Positions 12,330-23,688 of a stretch of DNA of 64,000 nucleotides are shown one piece after another. Made by a program: the position numbers and the translations under genes. The notes beneath the pieces were generated by a model, which was not told the DNA's origin, ran no database searches, and saw only the letters and a program-made list of their open reading frames with translations. The number at the start of each line of letters is the position of its first letter. Position 1 is the first letter of the stretch. Origin of the DNA: Chenopodium formosanum (taxonomy: Eukaryota; Streptophyta; Magnoliopsida; Caryophyllales; Amaranthaceae); assembly GCA_024500155.1 (NCBI GenBank), contig CM044877.1, positions 11,723,501 to 11,787,500 of the forward strand, written 5' to 3'.

Positions 12330-13343
12330 CCCACATCAATTATTCACTTGTTCATGCACAAAACCACAATTGCTTTACGAATATATATACACAAATGAAC
12401 ACCATCAACACAAAGTTCAAACTCAAGTCAAAATTACAATTAATATCATTAAAAATTGCACATTACTCACTCATAACTCCTTCACTAATTAATCTTTTCC
12501 AATACATATACAAACTCTAACATCTACCATGCAAAAATAAAAATATAGCTAAGTCAACAATAACTATCCAAACTAATTCAATACTTAGCATTCTTATCTC
12601 CAATCAACAACACATTAAAATACTTATTTATAGACCTTAAATTCATCAGTTTCTCATCTCCTTCCTTAATACTCCCATCATAAACATTAAATTATAGACT
12701 TATATATTAGGTTATATGAGACTATGAGTTATTGCTATGCACATGTACGTGCAAACACTTCGGTTTTAGGCCTACATATAAATAATGCCTAAACAGATGC
12801 ATTTTTTTTCACATACGAAAAACACTTATACTAGAGCATGTTATAATTTTTCCCAAACCTTTTAAGTGATCAATTTATTTTAAAACGTAAGAGTGAAATC
12901 CTTTTAAGTAACAAAAATAATATTTCTTTTTTAAAAAAATTGTAATTTACGTTGCTTCATTTGTAAATTAACCATCAAAATTAAATGAATATTTAATATG
13001 TTTATTGAATTCGTAATATTCTATAGATTAGCTATGCTTTTAGAATAACATATACGTGCACTTTTTACGTCAATGCTATTGTAACACATCGTATATGATG
13101 TATGATGTATATAATCCACTTAATTTATGATATCCGAAAAAGAACGCATAAAATCAAAATAATAATATTACGAACAGTTATATTAGCTTTTTTTTCTAGC
13201 AATAATTACTTTCTTACATTACAATCCACAACTACACACTTTGCATATTATCTAAAAACCATAGCATACTTAAATATTTGTAAAAACCCCCAACATTGCC
13301 TCATTTCTAAACACGACAAACAAACACGATTTACAAACTAAAA
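12330..13343. other. AT-rich stretch, nothing recognisable
   Basis: High AT content with short spurious ORFs only. No repeat ends or domains were seen before the Helitron-type terminus. Confidence 0.5.
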
Positions 13344-13371
13344 GCGCGCGAAGCGCGCTCTAGCCCCCTAG
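13344..13371 (+). mobile_element. Helitron-type 3' terminus
   Basis: A hairpin GCGCGC-GAA-GCGCGC (13344-13358) is followed 9 nt later by CTAG (13368-13371) and then T. This is the plant Helitron 3' signature: a GC hairpin shortly before CTRR, inserted between A and T. The matching 5' TC end was not identified; it may lie left of the window or be lost. If real, the Helitron would extend leftward and could include the RPA-like pseudogene, with the CACTA at 7384-11488 nested in it. Confidence 0.65.
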
Positions 13372-13862
13372 TAAAACATAAATATATACTTCGTAACTTT
13401 TATTTATTTTAGGGTAACTTTTATACAACTTAGGGTAACGTTTGCTCATTTTAGGGATAACTTTATAACGGATGTACAATATTTACTGTATATCCTATTT
13501 ATTTAAAAGTTTGTCTTTTACTTGAACAATGAAAAAATAAAAGGGAAAAAAATATTGCAGAAGCTAGATCGTAATTTGAAGTTGTGATACCATGTTAGAT
13601 TTTGTGAAAACTCCTCACATTGTAGTGTATTCCATTGATTCCAATATATAGAGTTACAAGGAACCTAATCACGTCAGGAAATCTCAAAAGATACTTACAG
13701 AAAATATACAAACTATATCCTTACCTTTAAAAAGTGTAAAAAAAACACTTATACGTTCTAAAAATTGTAAAAATAAAAGACTTATGAATAGTGTGAGGAC
13801 AATTATTATATTCTTAAAATGTTTCTTTACCTATATGCCCAAATTGATATAATGATAATTAC
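13372..13862. other. Intergenic AT-rich stretch
   Basis: No gene or element ends recognised. Confidence 0.4.
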
Positions 13863-14079
13863 GGGCCTGTTCACATTTACTGAAGTGAGTTGAATTGAAC
13901 TGAACTAAACTAAACTAATTGGAGCTTAACTGAACTGAACTGAATTAAGCTGAAATGAATATTTTATGAGAGAGGGAAATTAGGAGCTTAACTGAACTGA
14001 AATGATTAGAGCTGAACTAAACTGAACTGAACTGATTGGAGCTGAACTGAACTGAAATTAAGTAAATGTGAACAAGCCC
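13863..14079. mobile_element. MITE with GGGCCTGTTCAC-type TIR and TSD TAC
   Basis: The left end GGGCCTGTTCACATTTACT pairs with the right end AGTAAATGTGAACAAGCCC. The 217-bp element is flanked by TAC on both sides (13860-13862 and 14080-14082). The inside is full of degenerate GAACTGAACTGAA repeats. A 3-bp duplication and GGG start suggest a PIF/Harbinger-type element, but the superfamily is not certain. Confidence 0.8.
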
Positions 14080-14409
14080 TACATCTAATTCCTTGTGTGA
14101 TTTAATGATTTAACTATTATGAATAGTGTTTGGAAAATGATACACTCTAATTTTTTTATTTTATTTTTTTTACATTTATTTGACTTCATTAATGTTATTT
14201 CCTCTTTTTAAACTTTTAAGAAAAGTGTGCAAACATACATTTGCATCCCTAATAAAAACATTTTTTTAAATACATATTTTCACTCATCAATGTTACCAAC
14301 AACTAAAAGGGCTCTCTAAATATGGCTGGCTAGGACGCGTTAGCCACCCTAGCTAGTATAGAGAATAGTGGGGAGTATCAAAATTTAAGGTTCTATTTTA
14401 TTTCTTCTA

Positions 14410-14655
14410 CTCTCACCGTGTTTTAATAAGTGTTACACTTACTAGATGCGACGGTGTTTTAATAAGTGTTTCATTGTAATATTATATCTTTCTACTTTTA
14501 TGCTACCCTCCCAAATCCACTAATACTTTATTATTATTATTTATTTCCTCTCACATTTATTACTTTTCAATATACTACTTAGCCTCACTATATATCTTTC
14601 TTTTACAATTCTTCAATACGCAAACTACCCTACCTCTTGTTTATTTAAATCAATT
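14410..14655. mobile_element. Left part of a Stowaway-like MITE split by a CACTA insertion
   Basis: The end CTCTCACCGTGTTTTAATAA next to TA (14408-14409) matches, in reverse, 27966-28005, which ends ...CACTGAGAGAG next to TA (28006-28007). Both carry a GTGTTTTAATNAGTGTTACACTT core. The two halves therefore look like one MITE of about 300 bp opened by the second CACTA element. Confidence 0.65.
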
Positions 14656-15146
14656 AATTACTACAAAAGGCGTGCTTTTTAGAAGCTTTTTAGCCTTATT
14701 TTCGACACCAAAAAGCGTCGCAAAATTTTTTGTCGAAAATTTTGTTAGACATCAAAAAGCGTCGCGAATCTCGACGCTTTATTGTGTCTAAATTTTTATA
14801 CGGAGCGTCGCAACTTGCAACAGTTGGCGCACTTTCTTAACTTTGGCGACACTTTTTGTACGTAGACAAGAATTTTAGGATTGGTGACGCTTTTCTATGT
14901 CCAGATTTTCATACATTTGTTATCTAACATTTTGGCGACGCTTTTTCCTGTCCACGTTTTCTAATTTGGGGACGCTTTATCTAGTCCATATATATTCTTT
15001 ATAAAAAATATCAAAAATAAAAAAATAAAATATTTCATTTACTGACAATGATTTCTAGTATACTAATATATATTACCAAAAAAAATTAAAAAGTACAACA
15101 AAATTATACCAAAATTTTTATATTGCATATATAAATATATTATAGT

Positions 15147-16096
15147 TGTAGACACCCATTTGTGTCTCCCCAAAACTAAACCCGGTGATGAGTGCCTTTC
15201 ACGTCGAATCATAATCGAATGAAACGAAAGTGTGGAAAGGTCTAGTGTTGCGAAAAGTTTTATTTCTTTTTCTCTTCTTCCTAATATTTATTCATGTTAG
15301 TATTATGTTAGGGTTAAAGCTTTGATTTTTAATGCTTAGTGACATGCTAAGGTTTGTTATTAATCTTGTTAGTATCATGCCTAGGATCTTGCTATTTTTA
15401 TTATGCTTTAATTTTAACATGAACATGATTATGATTATAATTGTTATAATTTATGATGATTGTGAATATTATTGTTATTATTATTTTGATGATAATTATT
15501 TTATTTATGATGATATTATTATTATTATTATAATTATTATTCATGATATTGATTATTTATTATGTTGCTTGATACTTATTATTTATTGCTTGATCACACC
15601 TTTTATTGCATGTTTAAAGGGAATTTGTACTTGTAACCACGCTTAATAAGATATTTAATAATCTTGTTTAGGGTTAATTGTGATTATAATTCAAGTGATC
15701 GCCAATAATAGTTTGTTTGTGCATTAAATTCAACCAACATAGATCAAACAGGTTTAGGGTTAATCCTATTGATTGCATGTTAGTCAGAAAGCGCACATGA
15801 ATACGATCAGAATAAAGTAGAGGCCTATTATTAGGGCAGGTTCAATCTCTTTTAGGTTGGATTTGTACCATCATCCCCGAACCCTTATTTGGTTCATGAC
15901 CTTATGGAGTTGACGATCTCTTGGATCGTTAAGGGGTGTAACCTTCACCTCGTGAACGATTTACAAGTTCCTTAAAAACTTGTTGGCGACTCTTTTGCTC
16001 TATCTTCTTCCCTCTTGGACGCCACCGTACTTTAGTGTATGATCACAGTGGGGTTCAAGCTAGTGGGATTTTAAAGGCTTGAAATTATTCCCTACA
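15147..16096 (+). repeat. 5' LTR (950 bp)
   Basis: Compared with the related 1936-bp solo LTR at 43319-45254, this LTR keeps the first ~120 bp and the last ~800 bp and lacks about 1 kb between, including the CTATAAATAG box and the dyad array. The 3' LTR has the same deletion. Confidence 0.9.
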
Positions 16097-16101
16097 GTTT
16101 T

Positions 16102-16119
16102 TGGCGACTCCACAGGGGA
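16102..16119 (+). promoter_or_regulatory. Primer-binding site
   Basis: TGGCGACTCCACAGGGGA lies 5 nt after the 5' LTR. The minus-strand element at 30251-40357 has the counterpart TGGTGACTCCACTGGGG. This form is typical of Tat/Ogre elements, usually assigned to tRNA-Arg, but I could not verify the tRNA. Confidence 0.75.
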
Positions 16120-17754
16120 GGATTTCTATTTTAATTCCTGAATTTGTTTCGACAATGATTTAGAATAAGTGGATGAGACTCGAAAAGTTCTAAGTATTTC
16201 ATGTGCGTAATTTTGATTAACATTATTGTCATATGCATAAAAAAAAAGGTTCTCATTGGAAAGACCATCCGTAATGAGTAAAAAACATAGGATTTTACAC
16301 GTAGGAAATTTGAGAAATGTCTTTCACAACTAGGACTGAAATAACACCGCGCGAAACTGGATGATTTTATTGAGCACATAAAGCTGCTAAGGCATGTGGG
16401 AAGTAGCGTCAGGGGCCAGAGCTTGGCGCCAAACTTTTAGCCGTAGCGCCAGACGCCAGTATTGGCGCCAGGCGCTACAGTTAAAAGTTGGCGCCAATTT
16501 CCCCCAATACCGAGCCAGAAATATGCGTTCTAATTTCGACCGGTTTTTCGTATTGTTTGCTCGATCCTGCTTCCTGATTGAATTTTTTCTCACTTTTCTG
16601 AAACCCATATGTGTTCTACATATGGACATAACCCTCTGGGAATTCATGCTCTATCTACCCGATTGAACGCTCCTGGCAACAAAGGGTACATATGAGAGGT
16701 TGAATTCACCAAACCATGGAAGTGAGTTTTTTTCTAAAAACTCGCGGTGTCCTATCCACATGCGTTAACCCTTCACGGTTAGGCTTCTACGTGGTGCATC
16801 TGGACAATTAACCATGGACCCTATTTGACTAAACCATATTCTGAACTTTAGAGAACTAGAGCCATGGTTAGGTTGCGAACTCATTGCATCATATTGTGCC
16901 TACTTGACTAATTGTGCATTAATTGTTGTGCATATATATTCTATGTTTCTCTTAACCGTTTGTTGATTTGTGTTGAGATTAAAATTAATGACTTAAAGAA
17001 CTTTGCCTAATTAATTAATTTGAGTCAATAAAGTTTCTTTTAAATCGGAATTGACCTAGTACGACTTTAGGCATACCCCAGCTGACTAATAATACCGAAA
17101 ACAGTCCCAGACTAAAGCTCCAATATTGGCGCCAAAGTTTGAGCTGTAGCGCCACATTGTAGTGTGTAGCGTCAGACATTAACTAAATAGTATGGCGCCA
17201 ACCACCATAGTGTGACGCCAGTCCTGTCGCTTGGCCGACAGTTCGGATTATTTGTCGAGTCATCACCTAGGGTCAAATTAATCAGTTTACTAATTAATTC
17301 GGTTAATTTTCGCTATCAATAACACCTTGTCGAGTCATTAATCGAGTCTTGGTCACATAGTTTAGCCACATGGTCATGACACGAGTCTTAACATGTCACC
17401 TACACTCACTAGTCTTAGCACACACTTTGAGTACACATCGCCGTGGCCATGTCTTAGGTTCATGCATGAGTCGGTCTTTTCCGTCATTTGAGTTGGGGGG
17501 TACATTCTATTCCTAATTCTTCATGTTCCTCCATCTAAATCATTCTTCTCCACATTCCTCCATCTTTCTTCACCTTCTCCATCCATTGCATGTTGAATAA
17601 AGTTTGAGTCAAATAATTAACAATAAGTATCCCCAAATTCCTTTTCCACAGTACTTGGTCGAGGAGAGAAGAGCGATTAATCAAGGACAACCTCTTTATT
17701 CAAGTCTCGCTTTTTGATAAACCAATTCGTCAAAAGAGGAAGGCTAAGAAGATA
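16120..17754 (+). other. Untranslated leader with dyad clusters
   Basis: No long ORF continues into gag. CpG-rich dyads of the TGGCGCCAGGCGCTA type occur at about 16400-16500 and 17120-17225. The 16740-17560 part is homologous, reversed, to 1-825. Confidence 0.7.
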
Positions 17755-19770
17755 ATGGCAACTCATGAAGAAGTCAATGATCTTAAGAACCAATTGGCTA
17801 TCATGACTGAAACACTGAAGCTACTCACCCTCAAGGTCGATGATCCCGTGAAGCAACAACAGATGAACCTCATGCAAGAGAGTCTAAGCAAGCTGTCTAG
17901 TGACTATAAATTTCAGGGCATGAGTTCGCAAGGGGTCTCGCTGGACAAAGAACTTCTTCCGCATAAGTTCAACGCCACTGACATCCCTAAATTCAAGGCA
18001 ACAGATAACCCTTACTTCCATCTAAGAGCTTTTGAAACCATAATGAGCATTAAGGGTATCGATAAGAAGATTTTCCCCTCTCTGTTCCCACTATCTCTCG
18101 AAACCGTTTGTCAACAATGGTTCTTTTCTCTCGAAAAGGAAAAAACTTCTTCTTGGGAGTCGATAACAAACGCTTTCATAGATAGATATAAGTGCAACAT
18201 CCAAGACAAGACAGACCATAGACAACTCGAGATGTTAAAACAAAAGGAGAACGAAGGGTTCACGTCTTTCTTCAACAAATGGAGGGAAACTTCTGCTAAT
18301 ATGGTCAAGGCTCCCACTGAAAAAGAATCTGTGAGGATGTTCATCAAGAATCTCCAAGGGAAGTATTCAAAGCACTTAAAGTACCAACACAACTTGAATA
18401 CTTTCAAAGCTGTTTATAATATAGGCATTGACATTGAAGATGACCTTCTGAAAGATAATAGTGCAAGAGGAAAGAAGAGTGACCATCCTTCTTCTTCCTC
18501 TAATGAGGTGCATGCTACAAATACCTCTAAACCACGAATCCAAAGATCAAAAAGGGTGTTCACTCCACTTGGTATAAGTTATAAAACAGCTTTCGAGAAG
18601 CTACATCACAAAGGACTAGTCATGCCCATAGGGTCCATCAAAGATTCGGTTCCAGAAGCTAGGCCACCTAAGTGGGACCCAAATAAGCACTGCAAATATC
18701 ATCAAGGAAAGGGTCACGACACCGAGGAGTGTTGGAAACTCAAAGAAGCTATTCAAGATCTGATCGATGACAATGAAACTTCCAAGATTCTAGCCATCGA
18801 AGATGACCAAGCATCCTTTGATCCATCACTTCTTATCACACCTGTAGGAGAGCCCATGATCGAGACAGCTTATATGACCTCTCTCGATGAAGTGGCCATA
18901 ATTGAGGAGGATGAAAGTCTTTTCTTAGATAATACCAAGGAAGACTCGTCAAGTTTAAAAGAGGACATCCAAAAACTGCAAGATGTCATCGCCATGCTCT
19001 TGAATGTGGTAGAAGGATTAGCAAATCGGGTGATGCCCATCGAACAAAACTCTCGTCAAGAGTTTAATGAAGAACTCAATGCTCCTAAGCCGCAAGCAAA
19101 ACGGACCATTGAAGAATACACACCAATAGGAATGACTTACAATGAAGCTTTTGACTGTCTTCACGATCAAGGTCTCATTCACTCACTTAGTCCCAGTCAA
19201 GACCCTCCATCTGAAAAATGTTCTCCTAATTGGGATCCAAATTCCTATTGTCGATACCATAAAGGTCGCGGTCACACTACTGAAAAATGTCTCGCCCTCA
19301 AGGATCGTGTTCAAGACTTCATTGATTCAAATCTCCTTCATATTCCTCCGCGCGACAAGAAGGACAAGATTAGTAACAATGATAGCAGTGGCTGTAAAGG
19401 GAAGAAGAACGACTATCCTTCTTCTTCCGAAAACACTTACTCTAGTAATAGTGTTGGTACTTTTGACATTAGTGAGATCCTAGCCATGGGTAATCGAAAG
19501 CAACCGAAAAGGGAATTTACCCCTATTGGAACTAGCTACGATGATGCTTTCAATCGACTCCATGCCAAGGGAATCATTACTCCCATTGGACCTACTAAAG
19601 ATCCGCCAATTAAGAAAAGATCGCCTAGTTGGAATCCAGACGAACACTGCAAGTACCACCAAGGTAGGGGTCATACTACTGAGAGCTGTTGGAAGCTAAA
19701 GGAGGTTATCCAGCATTTGATTGATAACAACAAGCTTCCCACACCTCCAGTTAACAAGAAGAGCGAGTGA
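17755..19770 (+). CDS. gag: Retrotransposon Gag with three CHHC zinc-knuckle modules, 671 aa
   Basis: Capsid-type protein of the gag-only element. An N-terminal coiled-coil-like stretch (residues 1-45) precedes the Retrotrans_gag core (about 60-230, motifs FPLSLE, QQWFFSLE, FIDRYKC and LKQKENEGF). Then an 79-residue module occurs three times, at about 267-345, 453-531 and 586-665. Each starts with a TPxGxSYxxAF-like segment and ends with a knuckle C-x2-H-x4-H-x4-C (first Cys at 313, 499 and 632). The relative at 35354-36466 has only one module. The frame is open from ATG to TGA. No protease follows. Knuckles are expected to bind RNA; tripling them may alter RNA packaging, but that is inference. 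Confidence 0.93.
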   Translation: MATHEEVNDLKNQLAIMTETLKLLTLKVDDPVKQQQMNLMQESLSKLSSDYKFQGMSSQGVSLDKELLPHKFNATDIPKFKATDNPYFHLRAFETIMSIKGIDKKIFPSLFPLSLETVCQQWFFSLEKEKTSSWESITNAFIDRYKCNIQDKTDHRQLEMLKQKENEGFTSFFNKWRETSANMVKAPTEKESVRMFIKNLQGKYSKHLKYQHNLNTFKAVYNIGIDIEDDLLKDNSARGKKSDHPSSSSNEVHATNTSKPRIQRSKRVFTPLGISYKTAFEKLHHKGLVMPIGSIKDSVPEARPPKWDPNKHCKYHQGKGHDTEECWKLKEAIQDLIDDNETSKILAIEDDQASFDPSLLITPVGEPMIETAYMTSLDEVAIIEEDESLFLDNTKEDSSSLKEDIQKLQDVIAMLLNVVEGLANRVMPIEQNSRQEFNEELNAPKPQAKRTIEEYTPIGMTYNEAFDCLHDQGLIHSLSPSQDPPSEKCSPNWDPNSYCRYHKGRGHTTEKCLALKDRVQDFIDSNLLHIPPRDKKDKISNNDSSGCKGKKNDYPSSSENTYSSNSVGTFDISEILAMGNRKQPKREFTPIGTSYDDAFNRLHAKGIITPIGPTKDPPIKKRSPSWNPDEHCKYHQGRGHTTESCWKLKEVIQHLIDNNKLPTPPVNKKSE

Positions 19771-20289
19771 TGATAAGGGAAACAACACAAGACAAGAGGC
19801 GAGCTTCATCGACAAGATTTTATGACCTCTTTTTCTATTTCTTTCTCATTTTACCCCTTCCCCAATAAGTCTAGCATAGGCACCTTTTCCTTTCCTTAGA
19901 TTAATTTTGTAGTCTTTTTTCCTTTCCTTTTAATAAAAATGAGCATTTATTTCCTTGCATATGATCATTTCATTTCATTGCATTAAAAGAAAAAAAAAAA
20001 AAAAAAAACCATGTCGAATTAAGCACAAGGTATACTAATGATTTGAGGCACCCCTTGTAGCCACATCATATCTCCTTTCTCCCTTCAATTATACAATCCT
20101 TTCTTCATAAACCACTTTGAGCCTCGTCTAACGATAGACCCTTCTTTTTTCAACCTACATCTACCTAACCTTGGGATGGGATAGCGTGCAACTTATGCAA
20201 TTCTAAAGGAAGCTTGAGTAATTCAAAAGATAGCAAAAATAGCAAAAAAATAAATAAAAGTGTATAAAAGGGAAAGTGTTCCAATGTCT

Positions 20290-20830
20290 TTGATATGAAA
20301 ATATCTTCGATAAGAACACATCTCAGATTGCGTCTCTTATCGAGTGCTCGGTACCGTGCCTGAGAAACATGAATGCCAAGTGAGTGATAGACCGCATGAT
20401 CGGGATTGCCCACACTTGCAAAAGTAAAATAAATGCTAAAGCAAAAAGAGATAAAAAAGAATAGAAATTCAAGCATGAAAATACAAAGATTCAAAAGCAA
20501 AGTTGCACACCCTGGGGGCTTATCTAGGGTCTTTAGCCTTTATCCCCTTCTTCAACCTTTAGCCTAACCACGTTACAACCCTTAAAAAGACCTTTTTGAG
20601 GTATATACACTTGTGCGAGGTTTGGCTAGAGCTACGTTCGGCCTGATTCCTAACGGATATGTACGCAACCTCACATCGAGGTGCGGTCGTAATAAACATG
20701 CATTCATATTCACATTCACACACTTGCAGCATGATCATATCAAGGAATCTCCAATGCTCATCCCTTTTCACTTAGAGCTAGACTTGGGGGCTTGGTCCTT
20801 ACATCATTAGCTTACCTAGCCTAAGAGTCA
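20290..20830 (+). other. Conserved noncoding block with hairpins, shared with 34330-34866
   Basis: The block matches the minus strand of 34330-34866 in the same order: a segment with GTGCTCGGTACCGTGCCTG (20345-20365), then CCTGGGGGCTT (20511), then a core with GAGCTACGTTCGGCCTGATT (about 20629). In a 60-nt part of the core I count three differences. The core can form small hairpins TCC-TAAC-GGA and ACCTC-ACAT-CGAGGT. Blocks with a GGATACGTAGGCA-like string are, as far as I recall, common in Tat/Ogre-type elements. Function is unknown; an RNA packaging or processing signal is a reasonable guess. Confidence 0.75.
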
Positions 20831-21850
20831 CCATTATTTGGCTCTTCTAAAATATATTTTTTCACACACTTAGCTCTTGTGGCCTAGCTTTAGTGTCACT
20901 TTCACACACTGCACACATACATGACCAAATATATTTCCCTTAGGAACCCTTTGTCATGAAATCTTAACGCTGAAGCATGCTTCGTCAAAATCAATCATCA
21001 ATCATAATCATCATTGCATCACGAAGTATGAAGTGCTTAGCCTCCGTGCCTAAGTTACCCAAATACTTTCATTACGGAGTCAACCATTGAGATAGCCTAG
21101 GATGGATTAATCCTTGCACCTTGAGAGATAGTATCGAACAACATTTGACTAAGCTCATTCAACATGCATCTTCAAACTTTTGATTTTTCTTTTTCACGTC
21201 TTTCTTTTTCGGGAGAAAGTCGGTACCCTCCACAAAAATGACGGAAAATTTTTGCTTTTTTGCATTTTCGAGTCGCATAATCAACGCTATGCACACACGG
21301 GTCATGAGTCACACGTGTCATTTCACTTTGAGTCGAGTCAACCTCGAGTGAGTCAAACATATCGAGTCAAGTTTATACCTTGAGTCGTGTCAAGTCGATG
21401 AGTCAAGCAACATTAAGCCTTAGGTCAACCCTAAGATAATTAAAAATAAATTGCCAAAGTTCTATAGTAAAAAATAAATACAGGTGTAGCAGAACAGGGA
21501 AGACCCTACTCCAGTGCCTGGCGCCAGAAATATCTCAGCAACGACAGAGCTCGAAGCCTCTCAGAAAGGTGATTTCGACTTCTTACAGCAATTTTGGGTT
21601 CCTTGGTACGCCAGTTAGCCCCTATAAGCAATTTGACATAATTAAGTAGTCAGTTTGATTACAATTGCAATAAGTGATCGACCTGATGAAAGATCGTCTC
21701 ACTTAGCTTAAAGCGCCTAATCACGGAGACACCGACATACTGGTTTTAGCGGAATAAAGTTCAGGCGAGCTTTAGAGATCGACAAACGTTGGTCTTCGGA
21801 AATTTTTTCTTCAAGACATTATCGCAACAAACGTTCAAGTACTGAAGCTC

Positions 21851-22270
21851 TTTTGTTCAGAGACACGTGGACATTTCTTTCAAGCTCTTTTGTTCAGAGA
21901 CGCGTGGACATTTCTTTCAAGCTCTTTTGTTCAGAGACGCGTGGACATTTCTTTCAAGCTCTTTTGTTCAGAGACGCGTGGACATTTCCTTTCAAAGCTC
22001 TTTTATTCAGAGACGCGTGGACATTTCCTTTCAAAGCTCTTTTGTTCAGAGACGCGTGGACATTTCTTTCAAGCTCTTTTGTTAAGAGACGCGTGGACAT
22101 TTCTTTCAAAGCTCTTTTGTTCAGAGACGCGTGGACATATCATCAAAGATCTCCTATTTTCAAGCTCTTTTGCTCAGAGACGCGTGGGCATCCTATTATC
22201 AAGCTCTTCGTTCAGAGACGCGTGGACACGTCATTCAGAAGATCATATCAAAAAGAAGCTCTTTGTTCAG
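21851..22270 (+). repeat. Tandem array of a ~37-nt unit
   Basis: About eleven copies of a unit containing AGCTCTTTTGTTCAGAGACG followed by CGTGGACATTTCTTTCA, with small indels, decaying at the right end. Unrelated tandem arrays occupy the same relative place in the 30251-40357 element. Confidence 0.92.
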
Positions 22271-22721
22271 AGACGAGTGAACATCGAAACAGCAAGGTGG
22301 CGTTCCCTGGATTATGGAGAGTTATCACAAACAGCTGAAGATTGTTTCAAGAAAAGCAATCTTCGATAGTATCCCCTAGGATGTGGAATATTATCATGGC
22401 GGAGAGGATCGTTTCAGGCGAAGCAATCTTCTAATTTGGAAGCAGTTACGAGGCGTAGCAGTTTTCAAGCGGGATGGCATTCTCTAGCTTGCAGAGGGTC
22501 ATCAAAACAACAGAGCAGCAACAATCGGTTATTTTCAGAGACGTGTGCTCGACGGTGCAAGATACGCGTTTCTTAACTCTTTTATCTGTTTAACTAATGC
22601 TAGTTTTGCAGGTATCGGCGTTACAAGAGTGATTTAGGATCGCAGAACGTTCTGAGTCATTCTCCGTCCCTATCGATACTTTGACTTTCGTTTTCGAAAC
22701 TTGCATTTCTCAAAACTCAAT

Positions 22722-22736
22722 CAAAGTGGGGGCTTC
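22722..22736 (+). promoter_or_regulatory. Polypurine tract
   Basis: AAAGTGGGGGCTTC abuts the 3' LTR. The same tract abuts the 3' LTR of the 30251-40357 element (32319-32333, minus strand). Confidence 0.85.
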
Positions 22737-23683
22737 TGTAAACACCCATTTGTGTCTCCCCAAAACCAAACCCGGTGATGAGTGCCTTTCACGTCGAATC
22801 ATAATCGAATGAAACGAACGTGTGGAAAGGTCTAGTGTTGCGGAAAGTTTTATTTCTTTTTCTCTTCTTCCTAATATTTATTCATGTTAGTATCATGTTA
22901 GGGTTAAAGCTTTGATTTTTAATGCTTAGTGACATGCTAGGGTTTGTTATTAATCTTGTTAGTATCATGCCTAGGATCTTGCTATTTTTATTATGCTTTA
23001 ATATTAACATGAACATGATTATGATTATAATTGTTATAATTTATGATGATTGTGAATATTATTGTTATTATTATTTTGATGATAATTATTTTATTTATGA
23101 TGATATTATTATTATTATAATTATTATTCATGATATTGATTATTTATTATGTTGCTTGATACTTATTATTTATTGCTTGATCACACCTTTTATTGCATGT
23201 TTAAAGGGAATTTGTACTTGTAACCATGCTTAATAAGATATTTAATAATCTTGTTTAGGGTTAATTGTGATTATAATTCAAGTGATCGCCAATAATAGTT
23301 TGTTTGTGCATTAAATTCAACCAACATAGATTAAACAGGTTTAGGGTTAATCCTATTGATTGCATGTTAGTCAGAAAGCGCACATGAATACGATCAGAAT
23401 AAAGTAGAGGCCTATTATTAGGGCAGGTTCAATCTCTTTTAGGTTGGATTTGTACCATCATCCCCGAACCCTTATTTGGTTCATGACCTTATGGAGTTGA
23501 CGATCTCTTGGATCGTTAAGGGGTGTAACCTTCACCTCGTGAACGGTTTAAATGTTCCTTAAAAACTTGTTGGCGACTCTTTTGCTCTATCTTCTTCCCT
23601 TTTGGAAGCCACCGTACTTTAGTGTATGATCACAGTGGGGTTCAAGCTAGTGGGATTTTAAAGGCTTGAAATTATTCCCTACA
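22737..23683 (+). repeat. 3' LTR (947 bp)
   Basis: Near-identical to 15147-16096, with scattered substitutions and one 3-bp microsatellite difference visible. Confidence 0.92.
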
Positions 23684-23688
23684 ATAGT

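Larger units (their letters stand above)
19771..22721 (+). other. Noncoding 3' interior of the gag-only element
   Basis: Contains an A20-type homopolymer (19987-20007), a conserved block shared with the other gag-only element (20290-20830) and a tandem array (21851-22270). No pol motif was found in any frame. Confidence 0.8.
15147..23683 (+). mobile_element. Complete gag-only LTR retrotransposon, Tat/Ogre-like, TSD ATAGT
   Basis: LTRs at 15147-16096 and 22737-23683 begin TGTA and end TACA and are nearly identical by eye. ATAGT lies directly outside both ends (15142-15146 and 23684-23688). A primer-binding site follows the 5' LTR and a purine tract AAAGTGGGGGCTTC precedes the 3' LTR. The only coding sequence is gag (17755-19770); no protease, reverse transcriptase or integrase motif was seen in the 6.6-kb interior, so it is non-autonomous. 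The zinc-knuckle variant C-x2-H-x4-H-x4-C and the primer site resemble Tat/Ogre elements. High LTR similarity suggests recent insertion. Confidence 0.95.

Noticed and set aside
15332..15646. 104-aa ORF repeated at 22922-23233
   Set aside because: Lies inside the two LTR copies in AT-rich microsatellite-like DNA; duplicated because the LTR is duplicated.
21853..22338. Long overlapping ORFs in three frames with repeated peptides
   Set aside because: Artefact of the 37-nt tandem array, open in several frames.
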